Positions 33,000-40,723 are shown, counted from the first letter of the stretch. The stretch is 46,174 bases of DNA from Methanomassiliicoccales archaeon (GCA_014361295.1 JACIVX010000002.1:1-46174); one strand, 5' to 3'. Translations and numbers: made by a program. Notes: generated by a model not told the origin, from the letters alone.

Positions 33000-33619
33000 C
33001 CTTCTGGAACCCCAACAGGAAAGATGTATAAAGGCTCTCCAGGTACATCAATTACTTTTTTGACTTCTCTATCTCTAAAGGCCCCAACTGCAACAGTCCC
33101 AAGTTTTAGGGCGGTAACCTGCAGATAAATGTTCTGCCCCATGTGTCCGGCATCTATGTGCACATACCTATACCCCCTCTCCCCGTATCTTCTTGTCGTC
33201 CTTTCGTAGTGCGCCACTATGATGATGTTTATCGGAGCTGTTTCTACGTGCCTTTGATTGAGACATGCTCTAGCGAGGGGTTTGCTCAAGTCCCCTTCGC
33301 GGATTAATTCCAGAGTATGGGCTTTGCCATCGTAGTGGTAAAGTCCCGGTTTAAGCCCTTCGACATTTGAGACTACTACATAAACTTCAAATGGATAGCA
33401 AGCACCTGCGCTTGGAGAAGTTCTTTTACCCCAGGCATTTATTCCATACGCGGCCCAGAGTATCTGGGAGACTTCTTCAAGGGTTAATGGCTCATCTTTG
33501 TATTTTCTTATGCTCTTCCTCAGGTTTATCGCTTCCTCAACACTCATCTCACCTTTAAGTCTCGGTGCAGGAAGTTCAACCTTCATGGCACATCCCAGAA
33601 TTAATGACGGTGTCTTCAT
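32996..33619 (-). CDS. SagB/ThcOx-type nitroreductase-family oxidoreductase
   Basis: This 207-aa FMN-dependent oxidoreductase has RKSIRKYKDEPLTLEEVSQI at the N-terminus, then SPSAGACYPFEVYVVV, which binds flavin phosphate, and HIDAGHMGQNIYLQVTALKL, LGTVAVGAF near the end. This is the SagB/ThcOx type, whose bacterial members oxidise azolines in peptides. No cyclodehydratase or precursor peptide is nearby, so a stand-alone role is likely. ATG 33619 may be leaderless (an AT-rich box lies upstream); ATG 33586, starting MKVELPAPRLKG, is an alternative. Confidence 0.85.
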   Translation of the reverse strand: MKTPSLILGCAMKVELPAPRLKGEMSVEEAINLRKSIRKYKDEPLTLEEVSQILWAAYGINAWGKRTSPSAGACYPFEVYVVVSNVEGLKPGLYHYDGKAHTLELIREGDLSKPLARACLNQRHVETAPINIIIVAHYERTTRRYGERGYRYVHIDAGHMGQNIYLQVTALKLGTVAVGAFRDREVKKVIDVPGEPLYIFPVGVPEG

Positions 33620-33665
33620 TGATTAGGGTTTTGGTGTTAAAAATAAAAAATCTGAGAAGAAGTCA

Positions 33666-34763
33666 CTACTCCTCAGCAAGCGTTGGGACTGCACTTCCGG
33701 CCTCGAATTCGGACGTGAACAGGTGTCTGGTTTTGTTGGCTATCCATACCAGACTCAGCATTATCGGCACTTCCTCAAGAACACCCACAACTGTGGCTAA
33801 AGCCGCCCCACTTTCGAGGCCAAATAGGGCTATAGCGACCGCCACGGCCAGCTCAAAGAAGTTGCTTGCCCCTATGAACGATGCTGGAGCTGCAACCTTG
33901 TGTGGAAGCTTCCAGAGCCACGCCCACCCGTAGGCTATAGCAAAGATGAAATAAGTCTGTATAGTCAGCGGGATCGCTATGAGGGCAATGTGGAGTGGGT
34001 TTTTGAGGATTATCTCTCCCTGGAAGGAGAAGAGTAGTATCAGCGTCAGCAAAAGGCCTATTATTGATACGGTGCTGAGTTTTGGAAGGAATTTTTCCTC
34101 AAACCACTTCTGCCCCCTAGTCTTCAGGATGTGCCTTCTTGAAAGGTACCCAGCTGTCAGCGGGATGACAACGAAGAGCACCACCGAGAGGAGGAGCGTG
34201 TCGTAAGGGACGGGAACCTTGTTGAGGCCCATTAGGAAGCCGACTATTGGAGCGAAGGCGAAGAGAATTATAAGGTCATTTGTTGCAACCTGCACGAGCG
34301 TGTAGAGCGGATCTCCATCTGCAAGATAGCTCCATACGAAGACCATTGCCGTGCAGGGAGCAGCACCGAGGAGTATTGCCCCAGCTATGTATTCTTTGGC
34401 AAGTGAGGGCTCGATTAGGCCGAGCTTCGATGAAAACAGCACCCCGATGAAGAAGGAGCTTATGAGGAACATGCTGAAGGGCTTTATGAGCCAGTTGGTC
34501 ACCCAAGTGACGATTAGGCCCTTGAGCATTTGACCCTTGTGGACGCGCTTTATAGCGGAGAAGTCTACCTTAACCATCATGGGATAAATCATCGCCCATA
34601 TCAAAATCGCTATGGGCATGTTAACGTTAGCTATCGTGAGCTTTGAGAGTGCCTGGGGTACTGTTGGGAAGAGCTTTCCGATGGCTATGCCCGCCATTAT
34701 ACAGAGAGCCACCCAGAGTGAGAGGTATTTTTCGAAGAAGCTTAACCCTTTTTTCTCGCCCAT
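33666..34763 (-). CDS. Acr3-type arsenite efflux transporter
   Basis: This protein of about 365 aa has ten predicted helices, as in the Acr3/ArsB-2 family that expels arsenite using membrane potential. The conserved Cys sits in LGAAPCTAMVFVWSYL; VDFSAIKRVHK and FIGASNFFELAVAVAIALFG are family hallmarks. ATG 34763 has GGGTGCGG upstream, whereas a GTG at 34772 begins inside that site. It is divergent from arsC, with about 150 bases of shared promoter region, and forms an arsenate-to-arsenite-to-export pathway with it. Confidence 0.93.
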   Translation of the reverse strand: MGEKKGLSFFEKYLSLWVALCIMAGIAIGKLFPTVPQALSKLTIANVNMPIAILIWAMIYPMMVKVDFSAIKRVHKGQMLKGLIVTWVTNWLIKPFSMFLISSFFIGVLFSSKLGLIEPSLAKEYIAGAILLGAAPCTAMVFVWSYLADGDPLYTLVQVATNDLIILFAFAPIVGFLMGLNKVPVPYDTLLLSVVLFVVIPLTAGYLSRRHILKTRGQKWFEEKFLPKLSTVSIIGLLLTLILLFSFQGEIILKNPLHIALIAIPLTIQTYFIFAIAYGWAWLWKLPHKVAAPASFIGASNFFELAVAVAIALFGLESGAALATVVGVLEEVPIMLSLVWIANKTRHLFTSEFEAGSAVPTLAEE

Positions 34764-34880
34764 TTCCCGCACCCATTTGAGTTGAAGGAGTTTTCAAATA
34801 AAAGCCTTTTTAAAACCAAAGGTGAAAGTTCAAATGAAGTACACCTCATCCATATTGATATCTACAGATTATTGCGGAAA

Positions 34881-34890
34881 GATATTTAAA
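34881..34890 (+). promoter_or_regulatory. TATA box for the arsenate reductase gene
   Basis: GATATTTAAA lies about 31-40 bases before ATG 34921, leaving room for a short leader with the GGTGAG ribosome binding site. Confidence 0.55.
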
Positions 34891-34920
34891 ACTGCATTCC
34901 AAGCCTTCTCGGTGAGAAAA

Positions 34921-35370
34921 ATGGAAGAAAAGCTCATCCTCTTCGTCTGCGTGAAGAACTCCGCAAGAAGTCAGATGGCGGAGGCTTTCTTCAACCACTT
35001 CAACGATGACCCAAGGTTCAAGGCCATGAGCGCCGGAACGGAGCCGGCTGAGGAGATAGACTCTCTAGCGAGGAAGGTCATGGAGGAAATCGGGATTTCC
35101 CTTGAAGGACAGTACCCGAAGCTCTACACCGAGGAGATGGCCGATAAAGCTTACATAGTCATCACGATGGGATGCCTCGACAAGTGCCCCTACGCTCCTC
35201 CGGAGAAGACCTGGGACTGGGGGCTTGAAGACCCCTACGGAAAGCCGGTAGAGAAGCACCGTGAGATCAGGGACGAGATAAAGCGCCGCGTGTTAAAGCT
35301 CATTGAAGACCTGAAGGCCGGCAAGAGCAGGGACGAGATAATAGGGAGAAAAAGCCTCTTCACTCTTTGA
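34921..35370 (+). CDS. arsC: Arsenate reductase, LMW-phosphatase fold
   Basis: This 149-aa cytoplasmic enzyme has the P-loop C10-VKNSA-R16 (FVCVKNSARSQMAEAFFN). Later it has MGCLDKCPYAPPEKTWDWGL and EDPYGKPVEKHREIRDEIKR, the pattern of thioredoxin-coupled ArsC and related LMW-PTP arsenate reductases. The substitution of Asn in the loop (VKNSARS) is usual in that group. ATG 34921 has GGTGAG upstream; the longer frame from 34822 includes promoter sequence. It sits divergent from Acr3. Confidence 0.92.
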   Translation: MEEKLILFVCVKNSARSQMAEAFFNHFNDDPRFKAMSAGTEPAEEIDSLARKVMEEIGISLEGQYPKLYTEEMADKAYIVITMGCLDKCPYAPPEKTWDWGLEDPYGKPVEKHREIRDEIKRRVLKLIEDLKAGKSRDEIIGRKSLFTL

Positions 35371-35406
35371 ATACTCCTCCCGTAACCAGACCTATTCCAG
35401 GTTTTT

Positions 35407-35520
35407 CTAACCTTCGCCGTCTTCCCTGTACCCGGCCATCTCGATTATTCCCGCGTCCTCAAGGGCAGGGAGGATAAGGTGTCCCTTTGAGGCCTGCTTC
35501 AGGCTTAATGAGAAAAACAA
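35407..35520 (-). pseudogene. Possible 3' remnant of an unidentified gene
   Basis: Within the 162-base gap between arsC and the OsmC gene, one minus frame reads SLKQASKGHLILPALEDAGI then IEMAGYREDGEG before a stop. It has natural amino acid use and ends in a charged tail, as genuine C-termini do. No good start lies upstream before the OsmC stop. It may be the end of a gene removed by rearrangement; the family was not recognised. Confidence 0.3.
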
Positions 35521-35532
35521 AGCAGAAGCTCT

Positions 35533-35949
35533 TTAGTCCGCCGGTTTTACTATCTCCACATCTCCCTTTATCTTCTCCGCCCCGACCGTGTTGAAAACAG
35601 TTCCGTACTTCTCGGCAAGCTCTTTAACGCGCATGATCTTCTTCTCGTCTTCGTTAGTGAAGATGGTGATCTTGTAAGTTATCTCCTTCAATTGAGGCTC
35701 ATCGAGCCCGCGCCAGCCCCTAACTTCAACCTCAAAGGCCTTCACGTCGAGGCGCATCTTTTTGATTAACCTCCCCCAGTTGACGGTTATACAACCGCCT
35801 ATCGCCGCTAAGAGATATTCCGTAGGATTCGGTCCCTTGTTATGACCATCTGTGTTCGTATCTATATTAAATGTAAACTCTCTCACCTTTGCCTCGCTCC
35901 CGACATTGCCGTCCCACTTTAAGTGTGCAGAATACTCAAGACGCTCCAT
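35533..35949 (-). CDS. OsmC-family protein
   Basis: This 138-aa protein has the OsmC fold, with NKGPNPTEYLLAAIGGCITV carrying the first conserved Cys (C53). The second Cys, normally in a CPV motif, is absent: the matching region reads AEKYGTVFNTV. So it may not act as a Cys-based peroxidase and could bind a ligand or reduce by another route. CGGTGAT supports the start. It stands alone between arsC and the cation exporter gene. Confidence 0.87.
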   Translation of the reverse strand: MERLEYSAHLKWDGNVGSEAKVREFTFNIDTNTDGHNKGPNPTEYLLAAIGGCITVNWGRLIKKMRLDVKAFEVEVRGWRGLDEPQLKEITYKITIFTNEDEKKIMRVKELAEKYGTVFNTVGAEKIKGDVEIVKPAD

Positions 35950-36036
35950 AGTATCACCGTTTTAAAATGAACGCCATCTCAAATAAAAGCCCGTTTCCAT
36001 GCAGATCTTAACGTTCGAAAGTCTTTTATACTATCA

Positions 36037-36049
36037 CTCAAGAGTTGAG
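36037..36049. promoter_or_regulatory. Short dyad at the cation-exporter promoter
   Basis: CTCAA-GAG-TTGAG is an exact inverted repeat just downstream of the TATA-like CTTTTATA (36023-36030) and before the ribosome binding site. It lies over the expected transcription start, so a repressor site is possible. The binding protein is unknown. Confidence 0.4.
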
Positions 36050-36065
36050 AGTGGTGAGAGTGGAG

Positions 36066-36962
36066 ATGATAAGGGAGCATCACCACAAAGACCTCAAGGG
36101 CAGAATGCTGTTTTCCTTCGTCCTCAACATAGTGACAACACTAGCTGAAGTCATCGGCGGCATTCTCTCCGGAAGCCTGGCCCTTCTGAGCGACTCCCTC
36201 CACAATTTCAGCGACTCAATGAGCATCCTCGTGAGCTATTTGGCCATAAAGATTGGCGAGCGCGAGAGGAACGAAAAGTACACCTTTGGGTATAAGAGGG
36301 CCGAGATTCTGGTCGCATTCGTTAACTCGGCCGTTCTCGTCGGTGTTGCCCTTTTCCTCCTTGTTGAGGCCTACAAGCGGTTTAAAAATCCCGAACCTAT
36401 AAACGGGCCTCTTATGCTCGGCGTTGCTTTAATTGGTCTTTTCGCCAACTTAATCTCGGTTCTCCTGCTTCATGAGCACGCACACGAGAGCATGAACGTC
36501 CGCTCTGCCTATCTCCATCTATTGAGTGACACACTGTCTTCAGTCGCAGTTGTGACCGGTGGAATAGCTATCATAAAGTGGAACATCCTCTGGATAGATC
36601 CCCTCATCACAGTCCTAATCTCGCTCTACATCCTCCGTGAAAGCTACGAAATTTTAAAAGAGAGCGTTGAAGTGCTCATGGAGGCTTCACCAAATCTAAA
36701 TTTTGAGGAGATAAAACGGGAAATTGAGAGCATCCCCGGTGTTAAGAATGCACACCACTTCCACGCTTGGAGGGTGGGAGAGAAGGAAATCCACTTTGAG
36801 TGCCACGTTGAGGTTAATGATATGCCCCTCAGCGAGGCCCAGAAGCTCATAGATAATATTGCGGAGAGACTCAAAAGCTTTGGAATAACCCACGTAACGA
36901 TTCAGCTCGAAGCAGGAAGGTGTGAGGATAAAAATACGATCTGCGGTGGGGAAAATGGTTAA
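36066..36962 (+). CDS. Cation diffusion facilitator (Zn/Co/Cd exporter)
   Basis: This 298-aa CDF transporter exchanges divalent metal for protons. It has a His-rich start (MIREHHHKDL) and six helices. Metal site A is in helices 2 and 5: LLSDSLHNFSDS (D43, H46, D50) and YLHLLSDTLSS. The cytoplasmic domain reads IKREIESIPGVKNAHHFHAW and IHFECHVEV. ATG 36066 has GGTGAG seven bases upstream. The stop overlaps the next start by eight bases. Confidence 0.93.
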   Translation: MIREHHHKDLKGRMLFSFVLNIVTTLAEVIGGILSGSLALLSDSLHNFSDSMSILVSYLAIKIGERERNEKYTFGYKRAEILVAFVNSAVLVGVALFLLVEAYKRFKNPEPINGPLMLGVALIGLFANLISVLLLHEHAHESMNVRSAYLHLLSDTLSSVAVVTGGIAIIKWNILWIDPLITVLISLYILRESYEILKESVEVLMEASPNLNFEEIKREIESIPGVKNAHHFHAWRVGEKEIHFECHVEVNDMPLSEAQKLIDNIAERLKSFGITHVTIQLEAGRCEDKNTICGGENG

Positions 36963-37242
36963 AGCTGCCCTCCCAACTTCAAAAGGTGGACTTGATGAGA
37001 GGGTGCATGAAAGCCTCGTAAGGGCAGAGACTTTCACGTTGGTGGAACTTGAGGATGGAGAAATCAAGGATGTAAAAGTTCTGGAAAATCCCTATAAGGA
37101 TGAACCTTATGGTGCAGGCTCCAAGGTTGCCCTATTTCTGGTTAACCTGGGAGTAAACGTCCTCTTGACACCTATGGACTGTCCCAAGGGAAAGGCAATA
37201 CTTGAGGCAGGAGGGCTGTTCTCTAAATGGTTAAAAGCGTAA
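36955..37242 (+). CDS. NifX/NifB-family small protein
   Basis: This 95-aa protein has the fold of the dinitrogenase iron-molybdenum cofactor family. It starts MVKAALPTSKGGLDERVHES, with strand FTLVELEDGEI, then GAGSKVALFLVNLGVNVLLT and a late Cys (PMDCPKGKAI). ATG 36955 lies within the end of the CDF gene behind GTGGGGAAA. Such small proteins in archaea without nitrogenase probably bind Fe-S or other metal clusters. A second family member is encoded at 38878. Confidence 0.85.
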   Translation: MVKAALPTSKGGLDERVHESLVRAETFTLVELEDGEIKDVKVLENPYKDEPYGAGSKVALFLVNLGVNVLLTPMDCPKGKAILEAGGLFSKWLKA

Positions 37243-37287
37243 AGTTTAAATATTTTTGACTTTGTATTTCTTAATGGGTGGTTTAAT

Positions 37288-37452
37288 GTGCCCAAGGCAA
37301 CCTTTGTTATTAGTGAGGAAACCTTAGAGGAATTTAAAAAAGTGGCTATCCAGCGTTATGGGAACAAGAGAGGCGTTCTGAGTGTGGCAATAGAAGAAGC
37401 CATTAAAGATTGGATCAAGAAAACCAAAAAGGAGCTGGAAAATGCCGAGTGA
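37288..37452 (+). CDS. RHH-like small protein preceding TnpB
   Basis: This 54-aa protein starts MPKATFVISEETLEEFKKVA and continues with NKRGVLSVAIEEAIKDWIKK, a strand-helix-helix pattern like CopG/RHH proteins. It starts with GTG 37288 behind GGGTGG, and its end overlaps the TnpB start by 11 bases in another frame. A promoter-like TTTAAATATTT stretch lies at about 37245-37255. It probably regulates or accompanies the TnpB element; it is not a TnpA transposase. Confidence 0.65.
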   Translation: MPKATFVISEETLEEFKKVAIQRYGNKRGVLSVAIEEAIKDWIKKTKKELENAE

Positions 37453-38620
37453 GACTGTTAAGCTCACGGCAAAGTTCAAACTCAAAACAGAACCTGAAGG
37501 GTTAGAAGACCTCTTCTCCCTTTATTCTGATATTGTTAATTTTCTCCTTGATTATGCTTTCGAAAACAACATCACGAGCTTTTACCGGCTGAAGAAGGAG
37601 ACTTACAAGGGCCTCCGGAGGGAATACCCAGAACTCCCAAGCCACTACATTTACACGGCCTGCCAAATGGCTACCTCAATCTACAAGAGTTACAGGAAGA
37701 GGAAGAGAAAAGGAAAAGCTAATGGAAAGCCCGTCTTCAAAAAGCAAGTGATAATGCTTGATGATCATCTTTTCAAACTCGACCTTGACGGTGGATTTGT
37801 CAAGCTCTCAACTCCCGGCGGAAGGCTGGAACTGGAGTTTTACCCTGCAAAATACCACGAGAAGTTTAGAGGGTGGAAAATAGGACAAGCGTGGCTTGTT
37901 AAAAATTCAAAGGGGAGTTTCATCAATATTGTCTTTTCCGAGGAGGTTGAAGTTAGAGAGCCAAAAGCCTTTGTTGGTGTGGACTTGAACGAAAACAATG
38001 TTACCCTTAGCCTTCCAGAGGGGGATTTTATCCAGATCATCACCCACGAGAGGGAGATTAGAACGGGCTACTTCCTAAAGAGAAGGAGAATTCAAAAGAA
38101 GATAAGAAGTGGTAAAAAGAGAAAATGGATTTTGGAAAAATATGGGATGAGGGAGAGAAACAGGATAAATGATTTATATCACAAATTAGCCAATAAGATT
38201 GTTGAACTGGCGGAAAAGTATGGTGGTATTGCTCTCGAAGACTTGACGGAAATCAGGGACTCGATAAGGTATTCCGCCCAATTGAATGGCCGTCTTCACC
38301 GTTGGAGTTTTCGTAAACTTCAATCCATTATCGAGTATAAAGCCAAGTTAAAGGGTGTGAGTGTCGTTTTTGTCGATCCTGCTTACTCTTCATCCCTGTG
38401 TCCGATATGTGGGGGTAAGTTAAGCCCGAATGGGCACAGGGTTTTGAAATGCGAGTGTGGTTTTGAGGCTGACCGTGACGTGGTCGGCTCTTGGAATATT
38501 CGTTTGAGGGGCCTGAAGATGTGGGGAGTCTCCGTTCCCCCCGAAAGCCAGCCAATGAAGACGGGAGGCTGGAAGCCTACCCGTTATGAAATTAACACTT
38601 TACACACACTTTACGGGTAG
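37442..38620 (+). CDS. tnpB: TnpB, RNA-guided nuclease of an IS200/IS605-type element
   Basis: This 392-aa protein is complete. The RuvC-like nuclease residues are D181 (VGVDLNENN), E266 (ALEDLTEI) and the DRD of 344-346 (EADRDVVGSWNI). A zinc ribbon holds C320-x2-C323 and C337-x-C339. An N-terminal helical/RNA-binding region precedes them. TnpB proteins cut DNA next to a transposon-adjacent motif, guided by an RNA from the element's 3' end. No tnpA is present, so the element depends on a helper or is a domesticated unit. The start ATG overlaps the RHH-like gene. Confidence 0.92.
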   Translation: MPSETVKLTAKFKLKTEPEGLEDLFSLYSDIVNFLLDYAFENNITSFYRLKKETYKGLRREYPELPSHYIYTACQMATSIYKSYRKRKRKGKANGKPVFKKQVIMLDDHLFKLDLDGGFVKLSTPGGRLELEFYPAKYHEKFRGWKIGQAWLVKNSKGSFINIVFSEEVEVREPKAFVGVDLNENNVTLSLPEGDFIQIITHEREIRTGYFLKRRRIQKKIRSGKKRKWILEKYGMRERNRINDLYHKLANKIVELAEKYGGIALEDLTEIRDSIRYSAQLNGRLHRWSFRKLQSIIEYKAKLKGVSVVFVDPAYSSSLCPICGGKLSPNGHRVLKCECGFEADRDVVGSWNIRLRGLKMWGVSVPPESQPMKTGGWKPTRYEINTLHTLYG

Positions 38621-38622
38621 GC
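38523..38622 (+). ncRNA. Candidate omega RNA (reRNA) scaffold at the tnpB 3' end
   Basis: The last 100 bases of tnpB can form three successive stems: GGGGA (38523-38527) with TCCCC (38536-38540); CCAGCC (38548-38553) with GGCTGG (38567-38572); and GCCTACCCGT (38575-38584) with ACGGGTAGGC (38613-38622), the last enclosing the tnpB stop. Known omega RNAs overlap the 3' end of tnpB and run past it into flanking DNA that acts as guide. The guide would then start near 38623 or a little downstream. Folding was done by eye. Confidence 0.5.
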
Positions 38623-38700
38623 AGAACGGTTAAAATAATCAAAGTAAAACCGGGAAAACGGGTAGAAGAAGTAATCAAGAGTCTCCAAAGTAGCTTATAG
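38623..38700 (+). pseudogene. Possible 3' stub of a gene interrupted by the TnpB element
   Basis: In the plus frame the sequence reads TVKIIKVKPGKRVEEVIKSL then QSSL and a stop at about 38700, like a real C-terminus. No start exists, since the frame runs back into tnpB in another phase. It may be the end of a host gene split by the element, but the matching 5' part was not found on the left side. Unrecognised. Confidence 0.25.
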
Positions 38701-38875
38701 CCCCCGTTGGGCATATCCTTTGGCAACCCCTGCAGAACTCCACGCACTCCTCTGGTTTTATCACTTTGGGCTTGCCCTCGGAGGCATCGTAAACCCCATG
38801 GGGGCAGAAGTTTGCACAAGTTAAGCAGCCGGTGCACTTGTCATAGTCGATTATGGGATACCAGTTGTCTGCCAT
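38675..38875 (-). CDS. Two-cluster 4Fe-4S ferredoxin-like protein
   Basis: This 66-aa protein carries two Fe-S motifs: CTGCLTCANFCP (C-x2-C-x2-C-x3-CP) and CVEFCRGCQRICP. ATG 38875 follows GGAGGG at six bases. It overlaps or adjoins the NifX-family gene, so the two form one operon. It probably passes electrons or takes part in cluster handling together with that protein. Confidence 0.9.
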   Translation of the reverse strand: MADNWYPIIDYDKCTGCLTCANFCPHGVYDASEGKPKVIKPEECVEFCRGCQRICPTGAISYFGDS

Positions 38876-38877
38876 TT

Positions 38878-39144
38878 TCATCCCTCCTGAGTATCAACGC
38901 TCATGGCTTCATTAATTGCTCTCCTCCCCATTCCGTAAGCTAGAACTACCTCGGCATTGTGTTCCTTGATAAAGTTCGGCAAATCTCCTGGACTATGTTC
39001 ATCAAAGGGCACTTCAACAACCTCTACGTTCTTTGTTTTTCCCTCTTCAACATCAACAAAAACAAAATACTCAGCCCTTCCAAAGTGCCTACTTACGTTG
39101 CTTTCTAAGCCCCTGTTATCCTCGGCAGGTATTGCAATTCTCAT
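38878..39144 (-). CDS. NifX/NifB-family cluster-binding protein
   Basis: This 88-aa protein starts MRIAIPAEDNRGLESNVSRH and has FGRAEYFVFVDVEEG and AEVVLAYGMGRRAINEAM, clear features of the dinitrogenase iron-molybdenum cofactor biosynthesis family (NifX, NifY and the NifB C-terminal domain). ATG 39144 has TTGGTGATG upstream. It precedes the ferredoxin gene with a 2-3 base gap. A TATA-like CTTTATATGC on the minus strand (39175-39184) sits about 32-40 bases upstream. Confidence 0.88.
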   Translation of the reverse strand: MRIAIPAEDNRGLESNVSRHFGRAEYFVFVDVEEGKTKNVEVVEVPFDEHSPGDLPNFIKEHNAEVVLAYGMGRRAINEAMSVDTQEG

Positions 39145-39186
39145 GTACATCACCAAAAATGGATGAAGTTTGATGCATATAAAGTT

Positions 39187-39200
39187 TGTGCATATGCACA
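39187..39200. promoter_or_regulatory. Perfect 14-bp palindrome in a divergent promoter region
   Basis: TGTGCATATGCACA is identical on both strands. It lies between the NifX-ferredoxin operon (minus) and the small gene at 39259 (plus), next to the minus-strand TATA box. This is a likely operator for a dimeric regulator, perhaps controlling both directions. Confidence 0.6.
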
Positions 39201-39258
39201 GAAATCATAATAGGAAAGCTTATCAGATTTGAGAGCGTATATTATTTGAGGGATATCC

Positions 39259-39498
39259 ATGACCGAGATAAAGCACGTAAAAATTGGGGAGGATAAGTTT
39301 AGGATTACGGAGGAGGAAGTTGCCAGAAGGGAGCTTAAAGTTACAAAGATAAGTGACGACGTCATTCAGGTGCAGGAAGAGGTTCATGGCATTATAGCCC
39401 TTGTGGGTGCTGTAAGCAGCGTTAACATCAAGAAAGAAGAGCTTAAAGAACTTATAAAGGTCGCAAAAGAGGAATTCGGCTGGACTGATATCTGCTGA
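39259..39498 (+). CDS. Small protein of unknown function
   Basis: This 79-aa soluble protein starts MTEIKHVKIGEDKFRITEEE and ends GWTDIC with a C-terminal Cys. Two short strands and two helices are likely (VQEEVHGIIALVGAVSSVNI, then KEELKELIKVAKEEFG). No family was recognised. GAGGGATATCC serves as ribosome binding site. Its divergent neighbours handle Fe-S or metal cofactors, which may be related. Confidence 0.7.
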   Translation: MTEIKHVKIGEDKFRITEEEVARRELKVTKISDDVIQVQEEVHGIIALVGAVSSVNIKKEELKELIKVAKEEFGWTDIC

Positions 39499-39522
39499 AC
39501 CTTTTACCCTTTTCTTCTTTGG

Positions 39523-39539
39523 TATCATTGAGAGTGATA
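39523..39539 (+). promoter_or_regulatory. TGM-like Tgr site upstream of the FBP aldolase/phosphatase TATA box
   Basis: TATCAT-TGAGA-GTGATA matches the Thermococcales glycolytic motif TATCAC-N5-GTGATA at 11 of 12 defined bases. It lies upstream of the TATA element ATTTTATAAG (39556-39565). In this order the regulator Tgr activates gluconeogenic genes when sugar is absent, which suits the gene behind it. Confidence 0.8.
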
Positions 39540-39598
39540 TATTTTATGGTGGTAAAATTTTATAAGACCGAAAGTAAACGTATTATTGGTGATGTCAC

Positions 39599-40723
39599 AT
39601 GGCAGTTGGAGAAAAGATAACCATCAGCGTGATAAAGGCTGATATTGGCGGATGGCCGGGACACTGCAAGGTTCATCCAGCCCTTATCGAGAAGGCTAAT
39701 GAGCTTTTGGGTAAGGCAAAAGAAGAGGGGACAATAATTGATTTCTACGCCACATACTGCGGTGATGATTTGCAGCTTATTATGACACATAAAAATGGAG
39801 TAGACAGTGAGAAAATACACGGTCTAGCTTGGAACGTGTTTAAAGAAGCGACTGAGATAGCAAAAGAACTCGGTCTCTACGGAGCTGGTCAGGATTTACT
39901 TAAAGATGCCTTTAGTGGGAACGTTAGAGGAATGGGCCCAGGAGTGGCCGAGATGGAGATTACCCTGAGAAAAAGCGAGCCTATCGTTACATTCCACATG
40001 GATAAGACAGAGCCAGGAGCATTCAACCTGCCGATCTTTAGAATGTTTGCCGATCCCTTCAACACTGCTGGACTGGTCATTGATCCCCACATGCACATGG
40101 GCTTTAGATTTGAGATATGGGACATAAAGGAGCACAAGAGGGTTATTATGAACTCACCTGAAGAGCTTTACGACATTTTGGCACTGATAGGTGCAAAGTC
40201 AAGATACGTAATAAAGCGCGTGTATCCAAAGAAAGGGCACAAGCTCCCTGAAGATGAGCCGGTTGCCGTTATAAGCACCGAAAAGCTTTACGAAATTGCT
40301 GGTGAATACGTAGGAAAAGACGACCCAGTGGCAATAGTAAGGGCTCAAAGCGGTCTCCCTGCCCTTGGAGAAGTCTTGGAGCCATTTGCATTCCCACACT
40401 TGGTAAGTGGATGGATGAGAGGAAGTCACAACGGCCCAATAATGCCCGTTCCCCTCAAGTATGCAACTCCCTCAAGATTCGATGGACCTCCAAGGGTTGT
40501 AGCGTTAGGATGGCAGATCAACAAGGATGGAAAGCTGATAGGTCCAGTTGACCTCTTTGAGGATGTGGCATTTGATAAAGCAAGAGAAAAGGCATTGGAG
40601 ATTGCAGATTACATAAGAAGACATGGACCCTTTGAACCACATCGCTTACCGCTTGAGGAGATGGAATACACAACTTTGCCAGGTGTTTTAGAGAAGCTTA
40701 AGGACAGATTTGAGCCGATTTGA
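39599..40723 (+). CDS. fbp: Bifunctional fructose-1,6-bisphosphate aldolase/phosphatase
   Basis: This 374-aa enzyme is the archaeal class V FBPase. It condenses triose phosphates and dephosphorylates the product in one active site during gluconeogenesis. Hallmarks are KADIGGWPGHCKVHP at the N-terminus, DFYATYCGDDLQLIM for metal binding, and VYPKKGHKLPEDEP with the Schiff-base Lys region, then MRGSHNGPIMPVP. Length equals the family norm. ATG 39599 is preceded by TTGGTGATGT. A TGM site upstream of its TATA box points to Tgr activation. Confidence 0.95.
   Translation: MAVGEKITISVIKADIGGWPGHCKVHPALIEKANELLGKAKEEGTIIDFYATYCGDDLQLIMTHKNGVDSEKIHGLAWNVFKEATEIAKELGLYGAGQDLLKDAFSGNVRGMGPGVAEMEITLRKSEPIVTFHMDKTEPGAFNLPIFRMFADPFNTAGLVIDPHMHMGFRFEIWDIKEHKRVIMNSPEELYDILALIGAKSRYVIKRVYPKKGHKLPEDEPVAVISTEKLYEIAGEYVGKDDPVAIVRAQSGLPALGEVLEPFAFPHLVSGWMRGSHNGPIMPVPLKYATPSRFDGPPRVVALGWQINKDGKLIGPVDLFEDVAFDKAREKALEIADYIRRHGPFEPHRLPLEEMEYTTLPGVLEKLKDRFEPI

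Noticed and set aside
34822-34920. Longer N-terminus of the arsenate reductase
   Set aside because: The extra 33 codons cover the TATA box and ribosome binding site; the family starts directly before the P-loop strand.
36033-36058. TATCAC near the cation-exporter promoter as another Tgr site
   Set aside because: The second half-site GTGATA is missing at the required spacing; the region instead holds a different short dyad.
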